Shown here piece by piece: positions 10,649 to 21,929 of a stretch of 64,000 bases of DNA. The notes below the pieces were generated by a model. That model was not told where the DNA came from and did not search any database. It saw only the letters and a program-made list of their open reading frames with translations. The stretch is from NCBI GenBank assembly GCA_964016985.1, contig OZ024826.1, positions 44,504,978-44,568,977 on the forward strand. The letters are read 5' to 3'. Each line of letters begins with the position of its first letter. The stretch's first letter is position 1. The DNA is from Anodontia alba (lineage: Eukaryota; Mollusca; Bivalvia; Lucinida; Lucinidae). A program made the position numbers and the translations under genes.

Positions 10649-11350
10649 TAGTCGACTTCTTCTGCTTTTATGTCGACTTGCAATGTATGACTTGATGCTA
10701 ATCGACTTCCGTTGATAAAGGTTATCGCGTCTGCGGGTCGTAATATTGCTCTAAGCTGCCTTCAAGAAAACAAAGCGTGTTAACATTGTATGACGACTTA
10801 TTTTATATTACTTCTTTATTATCTCGACTTATGGTTCTTTTACATGTCATGATTTGACAATTATAGCGTTGAGATACGTTTTTGCTGTCGTGAAAGTTTA
10901 TTTTTAGACCAAAATGATCACACAGACAGCACCAGTCTTATTACAATCACAGAGTTGTTTACAAGAAACGATAATTATATAACATCTATAAGCCACCAAA
11001 CATTATATTAAGCCCTAAACTTAATATGTCACATCGTCCCGAATTTAAGTGTCTCGACCGGCACAGTCACTATCTGACTATCATTATCTTCCCTACAAAT
11101 CCTACTACATAACATGACTGGAAGTAGAGATAATAATTATAATGTCGACATATAGTTGTAAAAGTGTTTCATGATGCTGAAGTTGTGGACGACACTTCTG
11201 GACAGTAAATTACAACCTGCTGTCACGATAACCATTGTCAACGGAAGTCGATATAGCATCAGGTCATACATTTTAAGTCGACATAAAAGCAGAAAAAGTC
11301 GACTTAGTATCTCAATATTTAGATGTCAGTTATATGCCACCATATATGAT

Positions 11351-11861
11351 GATTCGCATAAAATTCTGTAATAGGTTATTGTCACATGTTTTCGTGGGTA
11401 TAGCTAAACAGCGAAAGGAAGGTTCCTTTTCGCGAAAGGAAGGTTTTTTTCCTATGAAAGGAAGATATCAGTGGGTCCAGGGAAGTATTTTATGTATCTA
11501 GTGAAACTATTGATACAATTTAATGGATATGGGGTACTTTTTCAAAAAAGGTAGGTACACTGGGATTAAAGGGAGCGTGTCTTTCAAGGAACAAACTATC
11601 ATAAAAATGATTCATTATACAGGTTCCTTTATCTTCAAACACTGCTTACGCCCTCGTGAGCATTTTTAGCAGGTCTGCGTGTCGTGTTATGAAAAAAAAA
11701 AAGTAAAAGCATGATAGTGAGTCTACTCTATGTCAAGATCATAGGTTAAAATCTAGATCGACAAGGGGGTTGAGACATAAAAACAAATGACTTGGACGGG
11801 TGGGATATGGGGTTAGGGCTAAAAACAATAAAATCAGGTTAAAAGCAAGCACATGTATGTT
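11351..11861. other. Non-coding stretch
   Basis: No gene seen. Several GAAAGGAAGG/TTCGCGAAAGG words (11414-11465) recur near 13546 and, in looser form (CCTTTCGTAGAC), near 14140 and 14255. The minus-strand LINE may therefore have inserted into a short-unit repeat. Confidence 0.4.
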
Positions 11862-13530
11862 TAGGGTTTGGGGAACTGCAACTTTCCAATTTCTGCCTTG
11901 AATGAATCAAGACTTGGAGAAGTTACAGCTGTCTCTGGGAGGGTATTCCACTGAACAATGGCCAGTGGAAAGAAGGAGTACTTATAGGAGTCCTTGCCTG
12001 TGTGGATCTGACGAAATGTCATAGATTGGCAATATTTGGATATCCTATGAGTACGGGGCTGAATGTAGTCAGGAAGGGGGATGCCACGAGACCATTGACT
12101 ACTTTTTAAAAGAGGCAGAGATGGGCCACTGATCGTCTCTCTTCAAGGGTCTGCCAGTCCAGCTCATGCAACAATGAAGAGACACTTGTTGTCCTGGCGT
12201 AATCATTCATAGTCCAATGGGCTGCACGTCTTTGGACCATTTCAACCTTATAGATGTTTCGTTTGGTGTGGGGGTCCCATATAGCTGAAGCGTACTCCAG
12301 CTGGGGACGTACAAGGGTCTGATAGTCCATTTCTCGGACTTTAGGGGACTTTGTCTTTACATTTCTTTTAATAAATCCGAGAGGCGGGTTGGCATTAGCA
12401 GTAACTCTGTCCACATGAGTGTTCCAGCTAAGGTTGCTGGATATGTCTACCCCCAAGTACCTGGCACTGGTGACCACCTCCAGAACCTGCCCGTGCAGTA
12501 TATACTCTGTATTGAAGGGGGTCCTAGAAGTAGTCACCCATATGACCTGGCACTTGGAAGGGTTAAGTTCCATATCCCACTTAGATTCCCATGCCTGAAG
12601 TAGGTCCAAGTCGCGTTGTAAACAGTTACTGTCATGCTGAGACTCAGTTGTCAGATATATGGCAGTGTCATCAGCGAAGAGACGCACCTGTGAGACTACA
12701 TCCTGGGGAAGGTCAATGATGTAGGCCAGGAACAAAACCGGACCCAGGACGGAGCCCAGAGGGACCCCTGATGTCACTGGGACAGTCTGAATTCTCGCCA
12801 TCAACAACAACCCTCTGCTGACGATTGCTTAGGAATGCCTGAATCCAACGTAAGGTAGGGCCTCTTACCGTATGCATGCAGTTTCTGGATCAGCTTCGAA
12901 TGGTTTACCTTGTCGAACACCTTGGAGAAGTCCAGCAGGATCAGGTCAGTCTGTTTATCCTGACTGGACCTGCGTGCAAGATCCTCGACAAGGGAGGCCA
13001 GTTGTGTCTCACAAGAGCATCTCTCTGAAACCGTGCTGTAGTTCGTACATGAGGCCATTTGAATCGAGATGTTTTACCAAGTTGGAGGCTATTATGTGCT
13101 CCATTACCTTACACAAGATACATGTAAGGGAGATGGGTCGGTAATTGGTAGCAGAGGAATTGTCACCTTTCTTGAAAAGAGGTGTCACATTAGCAGATGT
13201 CCAATCACTGGGGACAATACCATTCTGGAGGGATCTCTCAAAGAGGATTTTCAGTATGGGGGCAAGTACCTCTCTGAGTTCTTTCAGAACCACAGGTTTA
13301 ATCTTGTCAGGGCCTGCTGCCTTTCAGGGATTGAGATTTTTTGACAACTTCAGAATCCCATCTGTTGAAAGTTGGATTTGTGGCATAACAGGGGTTGGGT
13401 TTCTCAAATCTTCAGGGAGACATTCAGTTTCTATGACCTTGTTGTCAACGAGGTCTTGCACTTTCATAAGAGATAGCTCTTTTAAAGAATGTGGGGGAGA
13501 GAGGGGTAAATACTGACTGAAGCTGCTCAT
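11862..13530 (-). pseudogene. Decayed non-LTR retrotransposon reverse transcriptase (5'-truncated)
   Basis: On the minus strand successive frame pieces give a Jockey/CR1-type reverse transcriptase. 13530-13324 and 13293-13009 carry LFKKGDNSSATNYRPISLTC. 13058-12801 carries LILLDFSKVFDKVNHSKLI. 12810-12106 carries VPLGSVLGP (Gln of the usual VPQGS lost) and LFADDTAIY. A C-terminal tail (SYKYSFFPLAIVQWNTLPE) runs to a stop at about 11862. At least three frameshifts break it, and the endonuclease half is missing. It is an inactive insertion, distinct from the intact LINE at 2135-5791 and a cousin of the relic at 22880-25465. Confidence 0.88.
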
Positions 13531-14335
13531 TTAATATGTTGGCTTTTCGCGAAAGGAATGTTTTATACGCATTACGAAAACACGCCTTTTCAAATATATA
13601 GAAAATTTCATCCCCAAAAACTAAAAATTTTCAGATAAAAATCTCTGACATTTTTCTCATTTCAGCTTAAAACATGGATTGTGGGTACTCGTTACAGTTA
13701 GAACCGCACTCTATGTTTTTTGAACAAAATTAAGAAAAGTAATGTATACCCCTGTAAACCCCAGATTTACTATATAAAAGTGGGGTTTAAGGCGGCCAAA
13801 ATTATATAGGCGTGTTTTCATGATGGAAAAGAAGATAATTATGAGACCTTGTTGGTACATTTATGTATTATAAGGATACTTATGTCAAAGGTAAGCAGCT
13901 TTAGTGTGCAAACTTTTTATCTTTACCTCACACCTTATGTACGATGAAAATAAGGTACATTCCCAAATTAATTAGATAAATAAATAGTAAAACAAGAATA
14001 GTTTGAATACGGATTTTTAATAAATACATCTTTTCAAGCGTACTTGTAAAATGAATGAAAGAATGGTTATTATTATTAATTTTTATTATTATTATTTTTA
14101 GTTTGTTTAAGAATAAATGCATATCTCCTAAATTTGTCCTTTCGTAGGCGAAATTTCATTTCGGAGACAAAACCTTTGTTACGTAATATTTTTAAAACAG
14201 CTTAAACTTTAATCTAATACATGAGAACCCTCCCTTTTATAGACCAAACCTTCCTTTCGTAGACAAAAACTTCATTAAGTAATTTGTTAATTTTGTAACA
14301 GATATATGAAAGTACTACAATATGCGATTATATAT
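13531..14335. other. Non-coding AT-rich stretch with ATT repeats
   Basis: No gene seen. A (TTA)n-type run is at 14068-14100. Loose CCTTTCGTAGAC-like words recur at 14139-14160 and 14250-14275. Confidence 0.4.
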
Positions 14336-15411
14336 GGCAAGCCGTTTTACTATTTATTAAGCAAAATAGATACCTTATATATTATATCATATAAGATATC
14401 TGATATACTAATTCAGATATCTTATATCCTATATTAGATATCTTATATCCTATATAAGATATCTGATATAATATATGAGCTATCTTATTTAATTCCGCAT
14501 ATAAGATATCTAATTTACCATAGAAGATATCTTATTTGTAAAATAAGATATCTTATTTATTAATATAGATATCTACTATACTAAATAAGATATCTGATAT
14601 ACTAAATGAGATATCTTATTTGATTGAATAAATGAGATATCTTCTTTAGTAAATAAGATATCAGATATCTTATATAGGATATAAGACATCTTATATAGGA
14701 TATAAGATATCTGATATACTAATTCAGATATCTTATATCCTATATTAGATATCTTATATCCTATATAAGATATCTGATATAATGCATAATAAATAGTAAA
14801 ACGGCTTGCCAGCAAGCTGTTTTACCATTTATTCTATAAATCAGATATCTGATTTAATATATCAGATATCTTATATAATATATAAGATATCTGATATACT
14901 ATATCAGATGTCTTATATAAAATAGATATCTTATATGTCAACTAAGATATCTAATACGCTAAATAAGATATCTGAATTGACATATAAGATATCTAATATG
15001 CTATATAAGATATCTGATATGCTATATAAAATATCTCATATAGGATGTAAGATATCTTATTTACTAAAGAAGATATCTAATTTATTCAATCAAATAAGAT
15101 ATCTCATTTAGTATATCAGATATCTTATTTAGTATATTAGATATCTATATTGGTAAATAAGATATCTTATTTAACAAATAAGATATCTTATATGGTAAAT
15201 TAGATATCTTATATGCAGAAATAAATAAGATATCTCATATATTATATCAGATATCTTATATAGGATATAAGATATCTAATATAGGATATAAGATATCTGA
15301 ATAAGTATATCAGATATATCGTATATTAGGTATCGTATATCCTATATAAGATATCTGATATAATATATATAAGATATCTATTTTGCTTAGTAAATAGTAA
15401 AACGGCTTGCC
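14336..15411. mobile_element. Palindromic element packed with GATATC motifs
   Basis: The 1076-bp segment begins GGCAAGCCGTTTTACTATTT and ends with its reverse complement. A third, inverted copy of the terminus sits at the middle (14789-14835), where GCTTGCC and GCAAGC meet head to head. So it can be read as two abutting foldback units (14336-14810 and 14812-15411) or as one large palindrome. The left third also pairs with the right third in long blocks, for example around 14590-14660 and 15060-15135. Between the ends, ATAAGATATCTTAT-like palindromes recur about every 25-30 bp; I counted 39 GATATC by eye. No coding capacity is seen. Confidence 0.85.
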
Positions 15412-16480
15412 ATATGTGCGGCAAAATATTTTGGCCTCGGCCTGGTCCCAGGCACATGATTTCGAAAGCTGATGCACAAACTATCCAGTTTTTTCGGTGT
15501 GAGAATTCCCTAGCATGATTTTGGTTAGCGTGTACCAGAAAAACTACTTGTCATAAATCTACAATTTTGGTGATACTTGCATAGTTTCTGGACATGGTCA
15601 TTTGCACAAAAATTAGGTTCCATCTTTTCTCTGACCTACATGGATCTATTCAATAGGCAATGATTTCTTAATAATGGGAAATATTTGAACATCTGAATAT
15701 GCATTTTGGAGAAGACTCTATAACTAATATGCCTGCAAAAAATCATTCAACCATTAAGAATAAAGGCTTTTTCTGGGTGATCAAACTTTGGTCCTGTTTT
15801 TTGGTTCCGTCTGTTTCTGCGCGGTCCCATTGAATGCAACTACCCATTTGTTCAAACGAGTTCAAAATACTTATTTCTTTTAATCTTATATTACCTTATC
15901 TTTTAATAACTTGCTTATTTATGATTTTATATTCATTTTTCCATTCAAAAGAGGTATGAAATACAAGGCCGCGAAAGGGATAACTTTTGGCCAGATTGTG
16001 AACGAATGGCGATAATTTATAATCTAAACATATGACAGAGGTTGCAAAAAGATATTTAGAAACTTAGATTCATTATAACATGCAGAAACTGTTTATGTTT
16101 CCCATTATTCTTCTTTTTCACTTAAATAACATGGATCGGCAGAATCTAAAAATAGAAGAACATATACTAAATGAAAATAACTCATTTGAACAAATAGTTA
16201 ATACAAGAATACACTATATCAGGCTCGGCAGCTCGGCCATGGCTTTCATATCCAACCTCAATAATATTCTACAGTCTCACTGTGTTTTAACTCTCAGATG
16301 GCAGGCAGCCATAGGAAACAGGGTGTAAAAAAGTACTGGCTTTACCATGTCTACAGGGCTTTTCAATAGCCCGTTTCTGCTTGTCAAAAAGTTAATCCTC
16401 GAAATTTCAGTTAGGAGTCAGAAAAAATGTTTGTTGTGCTGTTTACTAGAAATGATAAAAGAAGCTAAAGTCCTTCACTG
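15412..16480. repeat. Dispersed repeat R1 (copy 1) and flanking non-coding DNA
   Basis: About 15415-15850 matches 20640-21080 over some 430 bp with roughly 75-80% identity by eye. Shared landmarks include CTGATGCACAAA, ATGATTTTGGTTAGC and GTGATCAAACTTTGGTC. The function and ends of this repeat are unknown. The remainder to 16480 has no convincing gene; the 82-residue frame at 16080-16328 is not recognised. Confidence 0.55.
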
Positions 16481-16481
16481 T

Positions 16482-16668
16482 GTTTTTTTTTTTTTTTTTT
16501 CAACATCTCCACCATCCGTCTTCCCATAAAAGGAACATGCTGAGCCATCTTTGGATACAGTGTGTTAATGTAAAACAACAACTGGTGACAACTACCAGTG
16601 ATAACATCCTGCATTACTACCTCATGCCACGTACTGAGTGTTCCACTACTAAGGGTAGGCAGGTCAGT
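16482..16668 (-). pseudogene. Coding-like fragment ending in a poly(A) tract
   Basis: On the minus strand the frame TLSTWHEVVMQDVITGSCHQ and on to VPFMGRRMVEML looks like genuine protein of a folded domain. It runs straight into an 18-A tract (16482-16499, T on the plus strand) without a stop codon. A possible acceptor (CTACCCTTAG, ending about 16649) lies within it. It may be a retro-copied cDNA fragment truncated at an internal poly(A), or an exon remnant. I do not recognise the family. Confidence 0.3.
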
Positions 16669-16719
16669 CATTTTTGAAAACATTGAAATATTGCAAAGAT
16701 TTTCATATGACAATAAACC

Positions 16720-16980
16720 GGTCACATAAAGTACTGGAACACAACCAAAATACCGGAATACCCATGAAAAATACAGGAATACCTGTGAAAGATACCTACT
16801 GAAGAAACCAATACTGGCTTTAATTAATTAAGAAATATTATGTCAACATAGGAAAAGAGACAGTATTGTAACAGCAAATAAGGTGCAAATTGTCTTAGAA
16901 GTGCTGTCTTTGAAAACATTGTTGATAGTCTGCTAATTATACCACCGGAATACCCGTGGAAAACATGAATAACCATCACT
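16720..16980. repeat. Diverged solo copy of the 33.7/37.9 kb long TIR
   Basis: It starts GGTCACA and contains ACCGGAATACCC, ACCTGTGAAAGA, GGCTTTAATTAATTAA and GAAAACATTGTTGATAGTC in the same order as the ~310-bp terminal inverted repeat at 33719-34033. It lacks an inverted partner nearby, so it is a relic or a solo end. Confidence 0.7.
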
Positions 16981-17219
16981 TTAAAAAAAAAAAAAAAAAA
17001 TTATGTTCACGCTGTTATTGCCTTCATATTCCAGCAACATACATGTAAATTTGATCGGCATCAACTTGATCTGGATCAACTTGGCCTATTGTGTGAACGC
17101 AACTTGATGTAGATCATCTTGATCCGCATCAAATTAGTCCTGATGTGAATGCAATTTGATGCAGATCATTTGGATCTAGTAGTGTTTTGACGCAGATCAG
17201 TTGGATCTAGTAGTGTGTA
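16981..17219. other. Non-coding; short TTGATCTGGATCA repeats
   Basis: A poly(A) run (16982-16999) is followed by repeated CTTGATC/GATCAACTTG words at 17050-17215. No gene. Confidence 0.4.
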
Positions 17220-17980
17220 TGCAGCCTATATCTCCATGTGGCACTAATGCCTCTCACCAAGTTTGGGCTCAATCTGACCTAGGATTTGGGAACAGATGTG
17301 GTTTAAAGATTTTCAAGATGGCCGAACAGGCGGCCATTTTGGATAGGCCAACAGAACAATTTTAGCAATTCTGAATCTCAGTGTCACTCCGGTGCTTCCC
17401 ATCAAGTTTCGGATCTATCCAACTTACGCGGTTTGGGAGGAGATGCCATTTGAAGAATGGTGGCCATCTTGGATAGCCAAACAGAGCAATTTTAGCAATT
17501 CTGACTCTCTGTCCCCACGATGCTTCCCCATCAAGTTTCAGATCAATCTGTAACTCCGCCGCACCCCCCCCCACTCTCTGTCCCCACGATGCTTCCCCAT
17601 CAAGTTTCAGATCAATCTGTAACCCCCCCCCCCCCCCCCCCCCCCAGTGGTGGCCATCTTGGATATCTGAACAGAACTATCTTGGCAATTCTGTATCTCT
17701 ATGTCGCTCTGATGTCTCCCATCGTTTTGACTCAGTCTGACTTACGGTTTGAAGAATTTCTAGATGGCCGCCATGGTGGCCATCTTGGATATCAGAATGG
17801 AACCATTTTAGCAATTCTGAATCTCCATGTTGCCACAATATCTCCCACTAAGTTTCAGCTCAATCCAATATAGGGTTCTGGAGCAGATATCTAAAATGTG
17901 AAAAGCTAACGACAGACGGACAACGGACAACAGGCCATGGCAGATGCTGACCTGGAGCAAAGCTTCAGGTGAGCTAACAG
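17220..17980. repeat. Tandem array of ~130-bp monomers with GATGGCCGCCATCTTGG core (family F)
   Basis: About five imperfect monomers each contain a gGCCATCTTGGATA block, an ACAGAACNATTTTAGCAATTCTG block and a CTCCCATCAAGTTTC block. The array ends at 17962-17976 with CTTCAGGTGAGCTAA, resembling the CAGGTGAGC end of the Helentron-like families. A 54-bp local duplication (about 17512-17565 and 17576-17629) ends in a run of 23 C (17623-17645). Short open frames here are repeat-derived. Confidence 0.7.
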
Positions 17981-18018
17981 CTAGCCAAATATTACATTAA
18001 TATATGCCATTTAATTTA

Positions 18019-18310
18019 GCCAGACTAGGTGGCTCAGTTGGATACGTGTCTGAGTGGTGACCAGGAGGTTGCGGGTTCGACCCCTGCTTGGTCAGCAACA
18101 TTCTTTCGTGGAGATATTTTCTACGGTCATTCTCTCCCTTATGGTGATTCAAGAAGGTCATTTGTAAGTTTCTGGCAAAAGAATGTGCTCAATACTGGTT
18201 AACCACTTAGAGAACTTAACCTAGCCAGTGAAAGTATGGTTAGGTAAACTGACTGTGCTCGACATGACACCCTTGTGTTGACTGGGCTGTAAAACCTCAA
18301 CACAAACAAA
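18019..18310 (+). mobile_element. tRNA-derived SINE, copy 1, with 12-bp target duplication
   Basis: A tRNA-like head has box A (GGTGGCTCAGTTGGA) and box B (GGGTTCGACCCC). The body (ACATTCTTTCGTGGAG, GTCATTCTCTCCCTT, CTGGTTAACCACTTAGAG) and a CAACACAAACAAA tail follow. Flanks are perfect 12-bp duplications CCATTTAATTTA at 18007-18018 and 18311-18322. Transcribed by RNA polymerase III by family analogy, and mobilised by a LINE. Confidence 0.93.
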
Positions 18311-18349
18311 CCATTTAATTTAACCCAAGTCTTCATGTGGGTGAATTAT

Positions 18350-20251
18350 TATACCCCCGACATATGAAGTATGTGGGATTATATAGTTTTCGCTTTTCCG
18401 TATGTTCGTTCGTTCGTCTTTTCGTCACAGGGTCAAAGTTTTTGCGTTAAAGTTTATAAGACCTCATATTTTGAAGACCCTTTGATGGATTTCATTCATA
18501 TTTGGCATGATGGTAGATATAGGTCTAAAGTTTTTATCAGCACCATCCCCACCCCGGGGCTGACCTTGGGGTCAAAGTCATGGACTTAGAATTTTCATAA
18601 AAAAGACAAAGTTTTTTGTGTTTAAGTTTATATAGCTATATCATCAAGACCCTCGAGGAATTTCATTTATATTTGACATGTTGGTAGATATCGGCCTAGA
18701 GTCTTACTCAGCATGATCCACATCCCTGGTGTGACTGAGGTCAAGGTCACAAACTTAGAATTTTCATATAAAAGTAAAAATTTTTGCGTTTAAGTTTATA
18801 TTGCCATATCATCAAGACCTTTTGTTAAATTTCATTATCCCCTAACTGAAAGGTTGAGCGGATATAGCTATCAGCAAGGAATCTGTTCCTCTGTCCATCC
18901 ATCCGTTGAAGCATTATTCGTTCATACTTTATTTTTGTCTTAGGGTCAAAGTTTTTAAGTTAAAGTTTATAAGACCTTATATTATGAAGACCCTTTAATA
19001 GATTTCATTCATATTTGGTCTGGTGGTAGATATAGGGCAAGTTTTTATCAGCACCAATCCTACCCCGAGAGATAACCTTTGGGTCTAGGTCACAGACTTG
19101 AATTTTCATAAAAATGTCAAAATGTTTGTGTTTATGTTTATATAGCTATACCATCAAGACCCTTTGAGGAATTTCATTTATATTTTACATGTTGGTAGAT
19201 ATAGGTCTAGTTTTACTCAGCATGATCCCCATCCCGGGGTATGACCTCAAGGTCAAAGTCACAGACTTAGAAATTTTATATAAAAGTAAAAAAAAATTGC
19301 ATCTAAGTTATAAGCTATACCATCAAGACCATTTGTTGAATTTCGTTATCCTCCTACTGATAGGTTTAGGGGATATAGCTATCAGCATGGAATCCGTCTG
19401 TCCATCCATCCATCTGTCTGTCCATAAACGCTTTATTGTGCACCCCATAACTCCTAAGTACCCTTTGAGCTATTTTCATGAAACTCTGTCAGGTTGAAGA
19501 GGGCATTTGGTAGGGGTGTCAGGTATAAGAAAGACAACTCTAACTGACTTGGTCCATGAGTTATATCTCCTTGTCTCCAAAATTGTAAAAAAATTGTGCG
19601 AACCATAACTTTGAAACACATTAAGATATTTTCATGATACTTCACCAGTATGTAGAGGACATTGAGTAGGCATATGACATTCAAGAATGACAGTCTAACC
19701 GATTCCATTCTGCAGTTTTTGCCCTTGGTAAATATTTAAATCTTGTGTAGGCAATAACTCTAAAAATTCTTTAAGATATTTTTTTGATACTTTACCGATA
19801 TGTAGAGGACATTGAGTAGGCAGGTCAGGTTAAAATTTTCATTAAAATTTATATAGCTGTATTATGAAGACCCTTTCATTGGTTTCATTAATATTAAACA
19901 TGATGGTATATATAGGTCTAAAGTTTTTCTCAAGCTGGGGTATGGCTTTTAAGTCAAGGTAACAGACTTTTCATACAAGTGTCATTTTTGCTTATATTAT
20001 AAAGACTGATTAATTTCACTGGTCTATGGTGATAGTTATAGGGCTAAAGTTTTAATTAGCTCAATCCCTGCATCTGTTCCTGACCTTTGAGGTCAAGGGC
20101 TTCACATTATGTGTGATTGAATTCTTTCAATGTTATAACATGCAGCATACAACTGCCATCTCCAGGGTCAAAGCTACATACTTTGTGCTCTTTAAAAAGT
20201 GGCGGTAACTCTGGTCGGGGGTATACGTGCCCTACTGGGCACTTTGTCTAG
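18350..20251 (+). mobile_element. Helitron-like non-autonomous element with hairpin-CTAG end
   Basis: Ends share a 12-bp inverted repeat, TATACCCCCGAC (18350-18361) and GTCGGGGGTATA (20214-20225). The 3' end carries a stem-loop GTGCCC-TACT-GGGCAC (20227-20242), five bases, then CTAG (20248-20251) followed by T, which is the textbook Helitron terminus. The 5' end does not show a clear TC. Internally, ~160-bp units recur (GGGTCAAAGTTTTTG, GACCCTTTGATGGATTTCAT, GGTAGATATAGGTCTA). A related segment with TCCATCCATCTGTC (about 18840-18910 and 19350-19440) may mark nested copies. It splits a host repeat whose two sides can be aligned with 20409-20470. No Rep/helicase frame. Confidence 0.7.
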
Positions 20252-21138
20252 TTTTGGTTCCAGTCTGGTCCCGGGCATATTATTTCTAAAACTTATGCAT
20301 GAATTTATTAAAGATTTTGCAGTTTTGTAGTTCCTTTATAATGTGGTCAAGTAACCAGTAAACCATTTTCATTGAATTATCAAACAAATGGCCAAACATT
20401 ATGGGAATCTATACCATTTAAGTTAACCAAAGTCTTCATGTGCAGTAAACTATCTTGTCCCCCGCCTGGTCTAGGGCATATTATGTTGCAAACTTAGGCA
20501 TGAAAGTTAAAGATTTTGCGGTTTCCCAGACCCCTTTAAATATGCTCAGGTAACCAGTAAACCATTTTGATTGATGTATCTGTCAAATGGCCAAACATTA
20601 TGTACATATATACCATTTAATTTAACTGGAGTCTTCATGTGTGGCAAACCATTTTGGTCAGAGCTTGCTCCTGTGCATATTATTTTGAAAACTGATGCAC
20701 AAATTTTCAAAATTTTGCAGTTTGAGATTTCCTTAGAATGATTTTGGTTAGCATATACCATTAAAACAACTGTCATTTACTCTTTTGGCAATACTTGCAG
20801 AAATTTAGGACATGGTCATTTGTGCCAAAATGTGTTCCTGTCTTTTCTCCAGCCGACATGTGCTTATTCATCTGGTAGTATTTCCTTTATAAAAGGAAAT
20901 ATTTGAAAGTCTTGATATGCATTTTGTTGAAAAAAAAAAAAAAGACTGTATAACTAATAAGCCTGTCAAAAAACCATTAAATTCCATGAAAGCTAAAGGC
21001 TTTTTCTTGGTGATCAAACTTTGGTCTTGTTTTTTGGCCCTGTCTTATTCTGTGCTGTCCCGACAAATACAACTCCGTGACGTTCATCTTTTTGTGTGCT
21101 ACAGAGAAAGGGACATTTTTTTTTTATTTCTACCGTTT
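20252..21138. repeat. Tandem ~200-bp repeat and dispersed repeat R1 (copy 2)
   Basis: Units at about 20252-20440 and 20441-20640 share ACCATTTAA..TAAC..AGTCTTCATGTG, GGGCATATTAT and GTAACCAGTAAACCATTTT. The same host unit is seen at 17985-18350, where it was interrupted by SINE copy 1 and the Helitron-like element. From 20640 to 21080 the sequence matches repeat R1 at 15415-15850. No gene. Confidence 0.6.
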
Positions 21139-21592
21139 AAGGCTGGCACGTTTAATCGGACAATCGATTAACTGGTCGATAAATTCCACAAAAATGATTA
21201 TCATTACAGATTTGCTAATAATCGATCATTTGATTTCTGTGTTTGTTACTTTACCATATTTACACTAAGTATTCAGACACCTAAATTCCTTACCATACAT
21301 AATCTAAACTTTGAACAAGTATAACTTACTGCCCATTGTTGTATCTGAAAATAACTGGATGGGTGGCAAACAGTGTAGACCCTGATAAGATGCCACATTT
21401 GCAGCATCTCATCAGGGTCTACACTGTTTGCTCAGACCTGGCTGAATATATGCAATAAAGTATAACATATGGTAAGAGTCATGCTCAGACAGGTAGAATT
21501 ATGACCAACTCTTCAGTGATTACTAATCGATTATTGATCACAATGGCAGGACTGATAATCGATTACCTTTTCAGCTCCGATTAGCCAGCCTT
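21139..21592. mobile_element. MITE-like element with TAAGGCTGGC ends and nested hairpin
   Basis: Both ends read TAAGGCTGGC inward, followed by a shared TTAATCGGA/CTAATCGGA block and repeated ATCGATTA words (21162-21225, 21524-21564). A near-perfect hairpin (CAAACAGTGTAGACCCTGAT and its complement, 21368-21432) lies inside. Flanking duplication was not resolved, so the superfamily is open. Confidence 0.5.
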
Positions 21593-21929
21593 ACTGTCAT
21601 TACAGCAGTTGTTTGTATTCCACCATACTTGCAGTGAGCCAGTTTTATAGAATGGACACTTAGGGGCAGTTTTTTCAATAGTGAGATATTCAATATGTAT
21701 AGGGGCCTGCCAGGTAATTTCTCAATCTGAAGGACAGTAACAGAAATTTTACTGGTGATATGTCAAATTTTACTGGTGATATGTCCAATGACGTTCATCC
21801 ACTACGACCTATGGGAAACTAGTCCTCATGAGCTCTCACAGTACACTGTTTTAATATTATTTCTACCAATGATGCAAATGAAGTATGTTCCGACCCAGAA
21901 AATTTCTCACCCTTATTTTGTTAATATCA
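21593..21929. other. Non-coding stretch
   Basis: No gene or repeat recognised. A short direct repeat TTTTACTGGTGATATGTC occurs twice at 21748-21783. Confidence 0.4.

Larger units (their letters stand above)
8030..11350. mobile_element. Outer foldback element X, split by insertion of element Y
   Basis: The 8030-8068 segment (GTGGCATATAACTGACATCT and on) is the inverted copy of 11307-11347. Immediately beyond the inner insertion, 10651-10740 (TCTGCTTTTATGTCGACTT and on) is the inverted copy of 11225-11303. So one hairpin element with arms of about 130 bp was interrupted after its first ~39 bp by 2.6 kb of other DNA. The internal loop (10741-11224) has no recognised gene. Arms match well but not perfectly, as expected of an old insertion. 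Confidence 0.6.

Noticed and set aside
13069..13516. Plus-strand frames of 91-123 residues
   Set aside because: Antisense shadows of the minus-strand LINE reverse transcriptase.
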